From assembly GCA_015229005.1 (NCBI GenBank), contig JADGCL010000002.1:22668-86667 (forward strand): a stretch of 64,000 nucleotides of DNA, in the 5' to 3' direction. The stretch is from Magnetococcales bacterium. GTDB taxonomy: Bacteria; Pseudomonadota; Magnetococcia; Magnetococcales; JADGCL01. The position numbers and the translations under genes are program-made. Each line of letters opens with the position of its first letter. Within the stretch, counting starts at the first letter, position 1. Below, in pieces: positions 16,418 through 24,846 of this stretch. The notes beneath the pieces were generated by a model. The model made no database searches and was not told the origin of the DNA. It was given only the letters and a program-made list of their open reading frames with translations.

Positions 16418-19159
16418 TCAGGGGATCCGACGCGACAGGACGGCGAGGCGGCGTACCACCGCCTTGTGATCGAAGACCGGGCCGGACTCGCCCCGAAGAT
16501 GACGCAGAGCCAGACGATAGTAGCGGATGGCCTCCCGGTTCTCCTCCAGATGGTCGAGACTCACAGCCAGATTATAGAGAATCTCAGGATTTTCCCGATC
16601 CAGGCGCAGGGCATCGGCAAAGCTCGCCCGGGCCTCCTCCCAGCGACCGCTGGCAACATGGATGTTGCCCAGCGCAAAGTGCAGATGGATCGCATCGGGA
16701 TGATCGGCAAGGAGCATCTTCAAACGATTCTCCTCGGTATCCGGATCACCGCCGCCATCGAGACCGAGGAGCGCCGCCTCGGCCACGGTATTATGGGGAT
16801 CGTCGCGGAGAATTCCCTGGTAAAGACGCCGGGCCCGGACAAGATCCCGTTGCCGGGCAGCCAGGGAGGCCATCCCGAGACGGGCCTCGATGTTGTCGGG
16901 TTCAGCCTCCAGGATGGTCCGAAAGTGACCCTCGGCCTCCCCCAATCGCCCTTCTCGAAAGGCCTCCGCTCCCTGATCCAGCCGTTCCCAGAGCGACTCC
17001 TGCCGACGACTCTCCCGCACCACCCGCAGACGATCGGCATCTCCCTCCCCGGCCCTCCGGCTCTCCGCAGCGGCAAGAGAAGCCGTCCCCCCGGACTGCG
17101 GTTCCGGGGCATCCTGGCCTCGGCCCGACACACCACTCCCGGGTGAGAGGCGAAAGGCCGAGGCCCGCTCCTCCCGCGGGGGCAATACACCGTCGGTCGA
17201 CCCCTTCCCAACGCCAGGGATCGGCGCCGGCTCAGGTGATGCCGGCCCTGTCGGCGGCGCAGGTGAAACAACGGCCACCGCAGTCGACTCCGGAGGGACG
17301 GCAACCGACCCCGCAGGGGGAGAAGCAGCCGGCGCCGCAGGGGGAGAAGCAGCAGGCGCCGCAGGGGGAGAAGCAGCCGGCGCCGCAGGGGGAGAAGCAG
17401 CAGGCGCCGCAGGGGGAGAAGCAGCCGGCGCCGCAGGGGGAGTGGCAGCAGGCGCCGCAGGAGAAGTGGCAGCAGGCGCCGCAGGGGGAGTGGCAGCCGG
17501 CGCCGCAGGGGGAGTGGCAGCCGGCGCCGCAGGGGGCGGAACCGGTTCCAATGCCGCCGCCTGCAGTGTCGTCCCGTCACCGCCTTCACCTCCGACCTCA
17601 CCCTGGGAGGGGGGAGCAAGGGCTTCCCGATCACCGGCAACCACCTGGGGCTCGCCACCCGAAGTGGCATCCGCCGCCGGGGAGGGCGAATCCGGGGAGG
17701 GTAGAGATCCCGTGGTCCCGCCGGACACCTCCCTGGCCCGGACCGGGAGGTGCGTCGGTTCGTCGCCACTCCTCCGGAGAGGCCCCGCCATCTCCCCACC
17801 GGATTCCAGGGATTCCAGAGCCCGGGTCAAAAACAGCCAGGCCCCGACCAGAACGACGACGGTCACCCCGGTACCGGCAAGAAGCCAGGTCAGAAGGTTC
17901 CTCTGGCCCCCTTCGCGGCGCTCGGCCTGCAGGAGACGCCGACCGTCGGCCGGAGCCGGACTTCGACCCCTCCCCTGCCCTGCCACCGGCACTCCCCGCA
18001 GCGGCGAAGCGCCCCTCTCCGCCCCGAGAGTGCTACTCCCCGACGTCCCAGCAATGGACTGGGGACCCGCAGGGGTCGTCGTTCGACCCACCTCAGTGCG
18101 CAGAAAGGAGTGGGCTCCCGGCTCAGTCGAGGCGGCGACCTCTGGCACCAGTGAGCGGGAAACAGCATCGCCCGGACTCTCACCGACCGCTCGACGATCA
18201 CCCTCACGGCCACTCTCTCGAAAAGGGGATCCCTCCCCCAGACCGGGAAGGCTCCCGGCGCCCGTCTCCTGAAAAGGGGAGCCCTCTTCCATATCGGATG
18301 GGCTCTCCGTGTCCCTCTTCTGAAAAGGGGATTCCTCCCACCTGCCGATGCCGGGAAGCACCTCGCCGGCGGGAAGTGACGGCAGTGACCGGGAAGGATC
18401 CACTGAGGCCGTCTGCTCCTGCTCCACCGCCTCGAAAGGGATCCTCTCGATCGCAACCACTCGGGAAGTTGCGGATGGAGCCTCGCCGCCATCGTCGGAT
18501 CCCGGAAAAAGCCGGGGGAGTGTGGGAGGAATCTCGATAAGCCCAATCCCGTCGGTCTCCGTGCCCATGGCCGAAAAGAGCGGATCGGTGCGCGCCGCAG
18601 GAGAGTCTGCCTCCGCAGCGCTCCCGGGAACGGACAGCCCGGCGCCAACAAAATCCGGTGGCATCCGCGCCGGCGGGTCGACCAAATCTCCTGCGAAATC
18701 GTTCAGGGTGAGATCGGGAGGGGGCTCCTCGTCATAACGCTCACCGGATGCCTCCCCATCCCCAATGATGGCCTCGGCGTGGGGGGAGGCGTCCGGACGA
18801 TGGGCAACCTCGGCAAGGGAAGATGGAGACCCGGCAAGGGAAGATGGAGACCCGGCAAGGGAAGAAGACTCGGCAAGTGAAGAAGACTCGGCAAGGGAGG
18901 GGAACTCGGGGGCAGAGGCGGGATCGGTAAGTGGAGGGGACCCGGCAAGAGAAAGCGGCTCCGGAACAGAAAGCAACCCGGCAGGGGAAGGGGGCTCGGT
19001 GAATGAAGGAGACTCGGCAAGGGAGGGCAACTCGACGCCCGGAGCAACCAACCCCGCAGGGCTCCCGTCGACAGGAGCCGGCTCACCCTGCCGGCGAGCC
19101 GCCTCCCGTTTGCGCCTGGCGCGATCCGCCACCCGCAAGGTTTCGATCAGGAGGCTCAT
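16418..19159 (-). CDS. mshN: MshN-like TPR protein with long low-complexity region
   Basis: A 913-residue protein. The N-terminal ~400 residues are Ser/Glu/Pro/Ala-rich with internal repeats (SLAES and GSPF units). A single membrane helix follows near residues 420-440 (LLTWLLAGTGVTVVVLVGAWLFL). A Pro/Ala periplasmic linker contains about nine PPAAPAA(T/S) octapeptides. The C-terminal ~230 residues are tetratricopeptide-like (EAEGHFRTILEAEPDNIEARLGMASLAARQ and similar). The MshN assignment rests on this TM-plus-TPR layout and on the position between the secretin and the ATPase. It is much longer than usual MshN because of the repeats. Its ATG overlaps the mshL stop (ATGA). Confidence 0.75.
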   Translation of the reverse strand: MSLLIETLRVADRARRKREAARRQGEPAPVDGSPAGLVAPGVELPSLAESPSFTEPPSPAGLLSVPEPLSLAGSPPLTDPASAPEFPSLAESSSLAESSSLAGSPSSLAGSPSSLAEVAHRPDASPHAEAIIGDGEASGERYDEEPPPDLTLNDFAGDLVDPPARMPPDFVGAGLSVPGSAAEADSPAARTDPLFSAMGTETDGIGLIEIPPTLPRLFPGSDDGGEAPSATSRVVAIERIPFEAVEQEQTASVDPSRSLPSLPAGEVLPGIGRWEESPFQKRDTESPSDMEEGSPFQETGAGSLPGLGEGSPFRESGREGDRRAVGESPGDAVSRSLVPEVAASTEPGAHSFLRTEVGRTTTPAGPQSIAGTSGSSTLGAERGASPLRGVPVAGQGRGRSPAPADGRRLLQAERREGGQRNLLTWLLAGTGVTVVVLVGAWLFLTRALESLESGGEMAGPLRRSGDEPTHLPVRAREVSGGTTGSLPSPDSPSPAADATSGGEPQVVAGDREALAPPSQGEVGGEGGDGTTLQAAALEPVPPPAAPAATPPAAPAATPPAAPAATSPAAPAATPPAAPAASPPAAPAASPPAAPAASPPAAPAASPPAAPAASPPAGSVAVPPESTAVAVVSPAPPTGPASPEPAPIPGVGKGSTDGVLPPREERASAFRLSPGSGVSGRGQDAPEPQSGGTASLAAAESRRAGEGDADRLRVVRESRRQESLWERLDQGAEAFREGRLGEAEGHFRTILEAEPDNIEARLGMASLAARQRDLVRARRLYQGILRDDPHNTVAEAALLGLDGGGDPDTEENRLKMLLADHPDAIHLHFALGNIHVASGRWEEARASFADALRLDRENPEILYNLAVSLDHLEENREAIRYYRLALRHLRGESGPVFDHKAVVRRLAVLSRRIP
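17310..17545. repeat. 24-bp minisatellite inside mshN
   Basis: About nine to ten near-perfect tandem copies of a 24-base unit (GCCGGCGCCGCAGGGGGAGAAGCA and close variants) encode the octapeptide PPAAPAAS/T on the minus strand. The unit length is a multiple of three, so copy-number change would lengthen or shorten the periplasmic linker without a frameshift. Confidence 0.9.
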
Positions 19160-20859
19160 GGATTCAGGGTCTCGACCTTGACACCCCCGCCGCGATCAGG
19201 GGCCTCCGTGGGGACGCTGCGGGAGTCGGCCTCCTCCCCGGGCCCGCGGCTTCCCAGCCAATCCCCGCGAATCTCCGCATTCACCCCATCGAAGAGCCGG
19301 CGATCCCCGGTCGAGGCCAGATCGACGGGCTCCCGAACGACCACCGGACGCAGAAAGATCACCAGCTCCGTCTTGCGCGCCTCGCGGGTGCGGTAACGAA
19401 AGAGGTCGCCGACGACAGGGAGCGTCGCCAGGTAGGGGACCGAATCGTTCCCCTGCACGAAACTGTTCTCCATCAGTCCCCCCAGAACGGCCACCAGACC
19501 GTTGGGAACCCGCAGCACCGAATCCATCTCCTGGACCCGGAGCACCGGAACCTGCACCGCACGGGGGTCGGTCACGGCGACCTTGTGCAGTTCCGGGTCC
19601 GGGTTCTCCTTCCACTCGGAGATCCGCTGTATGGTCGGGCGCAGGGTGAGGGTGACGACCTCCCGGTCGCTCACCTGGGGGGTCACATGCATGATGAACC
19701 CCTCGGGGACGGTACGGATCTGGAATTCGGTCATCGGGTCGCTGGTCTTGCGCCCGTCCCGATCGAACTGCGCCGGAGTGACGCTGGTCTGGAAATAGAC
19801 CTGATTGGTCGAGACCCGCAGAATCGCCGTCTGATTGTTGATGATCGTGATCTTGGGCGACGAAAGGACCCGGGTACTGCCGAACTTGGCAAGGAGGCGC
19901 AGCGTCAGCTTGAGGTCCGGCCCCCGGAGAATCCCGGTGACGCTGATGGGCGAATCATCGAACAGATTGGTATTGATCGACGGCAACGGCTCGTCGGAGA
20001 TGTCGGTCGAGCCCCGGATCTGGCTCCAGTCGACCCCGGCCTGGTACTTGTCGTCGAGGAGTACCTCCACCACGGTCGCCTCCAGGACCACCTGCCGCCG
20101 GGCGCTCTCCATGACCCGGTCGAGGAAGGCCTGGACCTCGGCGTGGCCACGGCTGTTGGCCATGACGTTGATGATCCCCGACGCCTTGTTGACGATGACC
20201 CGCTTGTCCTCACCGTCCGGGGGGACTCCGATGATCTCCTCGATGTTCTCGACCAGGCCTCCCCAGAAATTGACGTCGGAGGCGCTCTTCAGGTTGACGC
20301 CGGAGCTGTTGCTGCCGCTCGTGGTCGCGACCTGGGTGGAGACGGCGACGTCGGAGGTCATGCCACGGGCAGTGGCGACATAATCGACCCGATAGTTGCG
20401 ACGGTAGGGAAGGTCGGGGGTGATGATGATGTCATCGCCCTCCAGCCGATAGCGCAGACTCGCCTGGCCGGCGATACGGTCCAGGATCCTGGGCAGCGTC
20501 TGGTTCACCGCGTTCAGGGTGATGTTGCCCTCGATCCCGGGATAGACATCGATATTGAGCTCCGCGTCACGGGCAAGGGCAAAGAGGACCTCCCGGATAG
20601 GGACGTCGGTCACCGTCACGGTGTAGGTGGCCAACTGCGGCGTGGGACGTTTCCCCCGCACCAGGAAGGGAGCCATCGCCAGAGGCTCGGGGATCGGGGC
20701 ATCCTCCTCCACCCCGGGGGTGTCGCCAGAAGTATCGGACGAACCCTTCGCGGCGGATTCCGGGTTGGTGGCAACCTCCGCGCAGGAGGAGACCAAAAGG
20801 GCACAGAGGAGCGTCCATCCCGCCGACGGCCTTGACCTCCCTCTCCGCCCCCGCCGCAT
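19156..20859 (-). CDS. mshL: MSHA-type outer-membrane secretin
   Basis: A 567-residue secretin. The N-terminus is a lipoprotein signal with lipobox VSSC (LLCALLVSSCAEVAT). A secretin/TonB short N-terminal domain (TDVPIREVLFALARDAELNIDVYPG) and N-domains follow. The C-terminal secretin core has the VPLLGDLF-equivalent motif (TLPVVGDLFRYRTREARKTELVIFLRP). It forms the outer-membrane pore for the pilus. The ORF track starts at 20946, inside mshM, but the ATG at 20859 is two bases after the mshM stop and directly precedes the signal sequence, so I use it. It overlaps mshN by ATGA. Confidence 0.9.
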   Translation of the reverse strand: MRRGRRGRSRPSAGWTLLCALLVSSCAEVATNPESAAKGSSDTSGDTPGVEEDAPIPEPLAMAPFLVRGKRPTPQLATYTVTVTDVPIREVLFALARDAELNIDVYPGIEGNITLNAVNQTLPRILDRIAGQASLRYRLEGDDIIITPDLPYRRNYRVDYVATARGMTSDVAVSTQVATTSGSNSSGVNLKSASDVNFWGGLVENIEEIIGVPPDGEDKRVIVNKASGIINVMANSRGHAEVQAFLDRVMESARRQVVLEATVVEVLLDDKYQAGVDWSQIRGSTDISDEPLPSINTNLFDDSPISVTGILRGPDLKLTLRLLAKFGSTRVLSSPKITIINNQTAILRVSTNQVYFQTSVTPAQFDRDGRKTSDPMTEFQIRTVPEGFIMHVTPQVSDREVVTLTLRPTIQRISEWKENPDPELHKVAVTDPRAVQVPVLRVQEMDSVLRVPNGLVAVLGGLMENSFVQGNDSVPYLATLPVVGDLFRYRTREARKTELVIFLRPVVVREPVDLASTGDRRLFDGVNAEIRGDWLGSRGPGEEADSRSVPTEAPDRGGGVKVETLNP

Positions 20860-20861
20860 CG

Positions 20862-23111
20862 TCAGGAACTCCCAACCCGCGCCAGGCGACCGATGGAACT
20901 CCGGATCCAGGGCAGCGAGCGGATCATGGGACGCGATTGGCGCCACTCCTCGGGAAGCTCACGGATGACCTTTTCCGCTTCGTCCGAGTGGGCAAATTCG
21001 TTGAGATAGACCAGGAGCCGGTTGTCCACCAGGCGGAAGAGACGAATCTCCGCCGGCCCGATCCGCTCCACCATCTCGCCAAGGCGATGCTCCAATACCT
21101 CCACCCCCTCGTCCTGGGTCAGAATCATCAACTGGATGCTGAACCCCTGCCCCTCGCCATAGAGCCACTCGTGGGAAGCCAGGATCGCGTCCCGATACCG
21201 GTCCGCCGGCATCAAGTAGGGCGATCCCCTCTCCCGGATGGCCGCACCCCCGGAGTCCGGACCTACTCCACCACTGCCACCGGCCACCGACGCCAGGGTA
21301 ATGCTCCCCACCCGGGTCGTCGTGACGGCGCTCTGGCCACCCCCCGCCGTCGCCACCCCGACCAGGGTCCCCTCCCCACCCTCCGTTTCGACGGCGATGA
21401 ACTCCTGGGCCGGCAACTCCGGCTCCCCCCTGCCGACATCTTCCGCCAACGCTGCCACCGAATGCAGAGCCACACCGGCCTCCGACCTCTCGATTGCGAC
21501 CCGCTGCGGCAATCGCGATACGGGACGAACCGTCGGCGGGCGGAGCGCCATCGCCGGCGCCAGAGTAGCTGCCAGAGCAGGTGCCAGAGCAGGCGCCGGT
21601 AGACGCGCCGGAGCCGGGATCGTCCCGGAAGTCGGCGGGACAACCGTCGCCGATCTGCCGGCCACCGCCGGGGCCGATGCCGGCAGGGCGGACTTCACCA
21701 GGGCCGGAGACGACGCCAGCGATGCGGTCACTACCGGCAAGGCGGTGACGGTTCTCTCTCCGGGAGAAACCCAGGAACTCTCGATGGCTGGTCCCGACGT
21801 TCCATTGGTCCCCTGTTTCCGGGAAGAACCCGTACCCGCCTCCCGAAGGGCATCGGCCAAACGGGCCAACTGCACGGCCTGGGCCGCCCCCGCGCCGGGG
21901 AACTCCCCTCCCCCCTCGGCACCCACCCGTCCGGCGGCGGGGAGTGCCGCCGCCGGAGGTGAAAGCTCCGGAAGTGATGGCCTTGCCGCCTCCAAGCGCC
22001 GACGAACCCCCTCCTCGGCGGCATCGATGGCACTCATCTCCGGGAGAGCCGGCGCACCAACCGGGGCAACCTCGGGCCTGGGGGGCAGCTTTCCCCGAAA
22101 GACCGGAGGCTGGGAACGAGACTTGCCGCCAGCTCCGGTCAAGCCCCCTTCCCGGACGACATTTGCCTCTGCGACGCTCTCCGCCACAGGATCGGCAGCA
22201 AGCCGTATCGGCGCCGAAAGAAGGGCGGTCGTCACGGGGACCATTACCAGAAGGCCGGCAGCAATCAGGACGGGACGGCGCCAGGCCTGGAACCAACGGG
22301 GGGAGAAATCACAGGAACGGAGCGCCATGACGACCTCTCCGTAGCCCACCTGCCGCCGGCTGGCGGCAAAGGCGGCCATCATCGCCTTGTGGGCAAGAAT
22401 GTTGATGCGCCGCAGGCTGCCTCCGGAGTGCCAGCGAATGGCCCGGATCGCTGCCTGGGAGAAGAGGTGGGGTCCACGATAACCGCAACCACGCAGACGG
22501 GTCTGGAGATAGTGATCCAGTTCATGGCCCGAAAGCGCATGGATGTAGAAACGGCTGGTGATCCGCTCACGAATCTGTCTGCTCTCGGGGCCGGCCAGAA
22601 GCTGGTCGAGCTCCGGCTGCCCGAACAGGACAACCTGGAGGAGTTTCCGGCGCTCAGTTTCGAGATTGCACAGGAGCCGCACCTCCTCCAGGGTGGCGAG
22701 AGGCATCCCCTGCGCCTCCTCGACGAAAAGAACGACCTGGCGTCCCTCGGCATGGCGTTCGATGAGACAACTCTGGAGCCTGTGCAACAACTGATAGCGA
22801 TCGTGGCCCCCCCCGGGCGGAATCGCACCAAGCTCGGAGAGAACGGCAGGCAGGATGTGTTCCGGTCCGAGATTGGGGTAGAAGAGGTAGAGGGTCTCCA
22901 CCTTCTCCGGCAAGCGCTCCATGAGGGTCCGGCAGATGAGGGTCTTGCCGCTCCCCACCTCGCCCACGACCTTGATCAGCCCCTCGCCGTTCTCAATGGC
23001 GCTTTGCAAACGCTCGAGGATGACCCCACGATTCCCCCCCTCGTAAAAAAAATCGACCTCGGGGGTAATGGCAAACGGGACTCTTTGCAGGCCAAAGTGT
23101 TCCAGGTACAT
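20862..23111 (-). CDS. mshM: MshM-like AAA ATPase with C-terminal SPOR-like domain (ExeA/DamX type)
   Basis: A 749-residue protein. Residues 1-270 are an ExeA/MshM-type AAA domain: YLEHFGLQRVPFAITPEVDFFY, Walker A GEVGSGKTLICRTL, Walker B VVLFVEEAQGM. A membrane helix follows near residue 300 (PVLIAAGLLVMVPVTTALL), then a long Pro/Ala/Ser/Thr-rich linker of about 300 residues. The C-terminal ~90 residues (GFSIQLMILTQDEGVEVLEHRL ... RLLVYLNEFAHSDEAEKVIRELP) read as a SPOR-like peptidoglycan-binding domain, as in DamX. This would anchor the pilus machine to septal or denuded peptidoglycan. The start at ATG 23111 has AAGGAAGG upstream; the track start at 23231 lacks support. First gene of the operon. 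Confidence 0.82.
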   Translation of the reverse strand: MYLEHFGLQRVPFAITPEVDFFYEGGNRGVILERLQSAIENGEGLIKVVGEVGSGKTLICRTLMERLPEKVETLYLFYPNLGPEHILPAVLSELGAIPPGGGHDRYQLLHRLQSCLIERHAEGRQVVLFVEEAQGMPLATLEEVRLLCNLETERRKLLQVVLFGQPELDQLLAGPESRQIRERITSRFYIHALSGHELDHYLQTRLRGCGYRGPHLFSQAAIRAIRWHSGGSLRRINILAHKAMMAAFAASRRQVGYGEVVMALRSCDFSPRWFQAWRRPVLIAAGLLVMVPVTTALLSAPIRLAADPVAESVAEANVVREGGLTGAGGKSRSQPPVFRGKLPPRPEVAPVGAPALPEMSAIDAAEEGVRRRLEAARPSLPELSPPAAALPAAGRVGAEGGGEFPGAGAAQAVQLARLADALREAGTGSSRKQGTNGTSGPAIESSWVSPGERTVTALPVVTASLASSPALVKSALPASAPAVAGRSATVVPPTSGTIPAPARLPAPALAPALAATLAPAMALRPPTVRPVSRLPQRVAIERSEAGVALHSVAALAEDVGRGEPELPAQEFIAVETEGGEGTLVGVATAGGGQSAVTTTRVGSITLASVAGGSGGVGPDSGGAAIRERGSPYLMPADRYRDAILASHEWLYGEGQGFSIQLMILTQDEGVEVLEHRLGEMVERIGPAEIRLFRLVDNRLLVYLNEFAHSDEAEKVIRELPEEWRQSRPMIRSLPWIRSSIGRLARVGSS

Positions 23112-23467
23112 GGCGACCTTCCTTCCCAGCGACGACGACCGGTCGAACCCGGGATGAGACCCGGACGGGAAGCAACCCGAATGGGGCTCCCGGACCAGGG
23201 CCAGCGACACCAAGCAAGCCCTATGCCGCAATCACTCCTGTCTCAAGGGTCATACGGGGAAAGTGGAAAGGCAGAAAAGACGCGGCAACCCGTCGAAAAA
23301 CGGACCACATTTTCCGAAGATAAAGGCCAATGGAAACCCAGAGGGAAAAAAAGCCGGCGACCCGCAGACAAACGCGCCACCCCCCGCCGGAAACGGCGGA
23401 CGGCGTCAACTGAAGGACTTGAAACATCGACATCGGAAGGATCGGAACAGCCGGGGGGAAAAGAATT
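23112..23467. other. Intergenic region: end of flagellar cluster and upstream region of the msh operon
   Basis: There are 356 bases without a supported gene between the fliT-like stop and mshM. It must hold the mshM promoter, but I see no convincing -35/-10 or sigma-54 site. Its fliT-proximal end carries a terminator-like structure. Confidence 0.5.
23345..23400 (-). terminator. Terminator-like hairpins after the fliW-fliT-like cluster
   Basis: On the minus strand CCGCCG-TTTC-CGGCGG forms one hairpin. The CCGGCG arm can alternatively pair with CGCCGG about 26 bases later, which is followed directly by CTTTTTTT. The mutually exclusive stems plus the T run suggest termination, possibly attenuated, between the flagellar genes and mshM. 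Confidence 0.4.
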
Positions 23468-23836
23468 CTACCCTTGTTTCCTCAGAAGAAACGACTCGCG
23501 CCGCTGCATCCCGCCATACTCGAAACGCATCGCCTGCAACCGCCGGTTCTCCGCCAGCAACTGCCGGGCGATCTCCGAACGGTGGGTCGCAAGCGCCGCC
23601 GTGATCGCCGGCAGGCGCTCCAACAACCCCGTCAACCGACGTTTCACCCCCAACGGCGCCTTCCGCCCGGAGGCAACCCGCGCCTCGTGGTCCTGAACCA
23701 GCCCAAGAACCGCCGACTCCCACTCCTGCGCCATCGCCCCGACGCTCTCGCCGTCAAGAAGCTCCGGCCTCTCCAGAAGCCTCGCCAACTCCTCCAGACG
23801 CCCCAGGGTCGTCTCCATCGTCACGGCTCCGTCCAT
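23468..23836 (-). CDS. Small helical protein, probable FliT-like flagellar chaperone
   Basis: A 122-residue, almost entirely helical protein (GRLEELARLLERPELLDGESVG and QLLAENRRLQAMRFEYGGM) with no membrane segment. Its place directly after two fliS genes and fliD is where FliT-type export chaperones for the filament cap are encoded, and its size fits. Sequence alone does not prove the family. The ATG at 23836 has a GGAGGGGGG stretch upstream; another ATG lies six codons downstream. It begins 20 bases after the fliS stop, so it is co-transcribed. Confidence 0.6.
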   Translation of the reverse strand: MDGAVTMETTLGRLEELARLLERPELLDGESVGAMAQEWESAVLGLVQDHEARVASGRKAPLGVKRRLTGLLERLPAITAALATHRSEIARQLLAENRRLQAMRFEYGGMQRRESFLLRKQG

Positions 23837-23856
23837 CGGCGACGCCCCCCTCCGGG

Positions 23857-24300
23857 TCACATACTGCTCACTCGCAGCTGACCTGCCTGACCGGCCGAGG
23901 GGGCAGCCCCCCCCGTCCCCAAACCCTGGCTCTTCACCTGCCGGACCGCCTCCCGCCACCCTTCCAACAAGGTGTTGAGATGCTTGATGACGATGCGGAT
24001 CGGCTCCATATCCTGGGCGATGTTGGCATGGGTCAACTGGTCCAGCATATAGCCGTAAAGCTCGAAAAGCTGAAGCGCCAGATCGCCGCCCTTCTCGAAG
24101 TCCAGGGTACTCTGCAGCTCGGCGATGATCGCCAGCCCACGCCTGAGGGCCATCTTGTGATCCGCGAGCTTCTTCTCCTCCTTCAAGACCAGGGAACGCT
24201 CCAGAAACCGGATCGCCCCCTCGTAGAGAAGCAGCAACAGATCCTCCCGCGAGGCCGTATTGGCGCGCGACGTCTTATAGCGTTTCAACCCATAGGACAT
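23857..24300 (-). CDS. fliS: Flagellar export chaperone FliS (copy 1)
   Basis: A 147-residue FliS. It begins SYGLKRYKTSRANTASREDLLLLLYEGAIRFLERS, the conserved FliS start that clamps the flagellin C-terminus, and continues with the ELQSTLDFEKGGDLALQLFELYGYMLDQLTHAN core. It keeps newly made flagellin unfolded in the cytoplasm until export. The ORF track begins 26 codons early; ATG 24300 is 10 bases after the stop of a second fliS. It has a C-terminal extension of about 25 residues rich in Gly/Ala/Ser. Two FliS paralogues match the two very different flagellins in this cluster. Confidence 0.92.
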   Translation of the reverse strand: MSYGLKRYKTSRANTASREDLLLLLYEGAIRFLERSLVLKEEKKLADHKMALRRGLAIIAELQSTLDFEKGGDLALQLFELYGYMLDQLTHANIAQDMEPIRIVIKHLNTLLEGWREAVRQVKSQGLGTGGAAPSAGQAGQLRVSSM

Positions 24301-24310
24301 GCGTTTGTCC

Positions 24311-24694
24311 TTACGGAATTCCGGCAGTTTTGGCCCCGCGCCACCCCTCCAGGAGGGTCCGCAACTGCTCGACCACACGCTGGATGTACGGGACCTCGTG
24401 AGTCAACTCGGCCTGTGCCAGACTGTCCAGCATGAAGGCGTACAGATCATCCAGCTGCGACGGGACCGCCCCCCCCCTCTCGAAATCCAGGGTCTTGCGA
24501 AACTCCTCGATGATCCGCCGACCGCGCCCCAACCGCTCCTTGAAGGAGGCCACCTGCCCCGCCTCACAGGCCGCTATCGCCTCGTCGAGGAACCGGATCG
24601 CCCCCTCGTAGAGCCGAATCAAGATATCCAGTTGTGTCAGCACTTCCCCTTCCGCCGCCGCAGGCGAACCCCCTTCTGCCGCATTCCTCTCCAT
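24311..24694 (-). CDS. FliS-like flagellar export chaperone (copy 2)
   Basis: A 127-residue FliS paralogue sharing the core pattern (LDILIRLYEGAIRFLDEAI, FRKTLDFERGGAVPSQLDDLYAFMLDSLAQAEL, LRTLLEGWRGA) with the next gene. It lacks the typical Tyr-rich N-terminus (YxxxYK) seen in copy 1 and starts instead with a Gly/Ala/Glu-rich segment. It may have a different client, such as the other flagellin or FliD. It lies between fliD and fliS with short spacers, all on the minus strand. Confidence 0.85.
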   Translation of the reverse strand: MERNAAEGGSPAAAEGEVLTQLDILIRLYEGAIRFLDEAIAACEAGQVASFKERLGRGRRIIEEFRKTLDFERGGAVPSQLDDLYAFMLDSLAQAELTHEVPYIQRVVEQLRTLLEGWRGAKTAGIP

Positions 24695-24846
24695 AACAGG
24701 CTCCAGTTCCTCGAAAAAGACACCGGCCCACCCGCCCGCCCCCTCCGGGAAGGACCCTCCGGACCGCTGGCGAGGATCGAGACCACCCCGCCAACCCCGT
24801 AAAAGGCCCCCAACTCCTCCCCTCCTGGCAGCCGGGATCCCGACAA

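Noticed and set aside
17310-17545. Possible CRISPR array
   Set aside because: The units are directly adjacent 24-bp tandem copies with no unique spacers and lie inside a coding frame.
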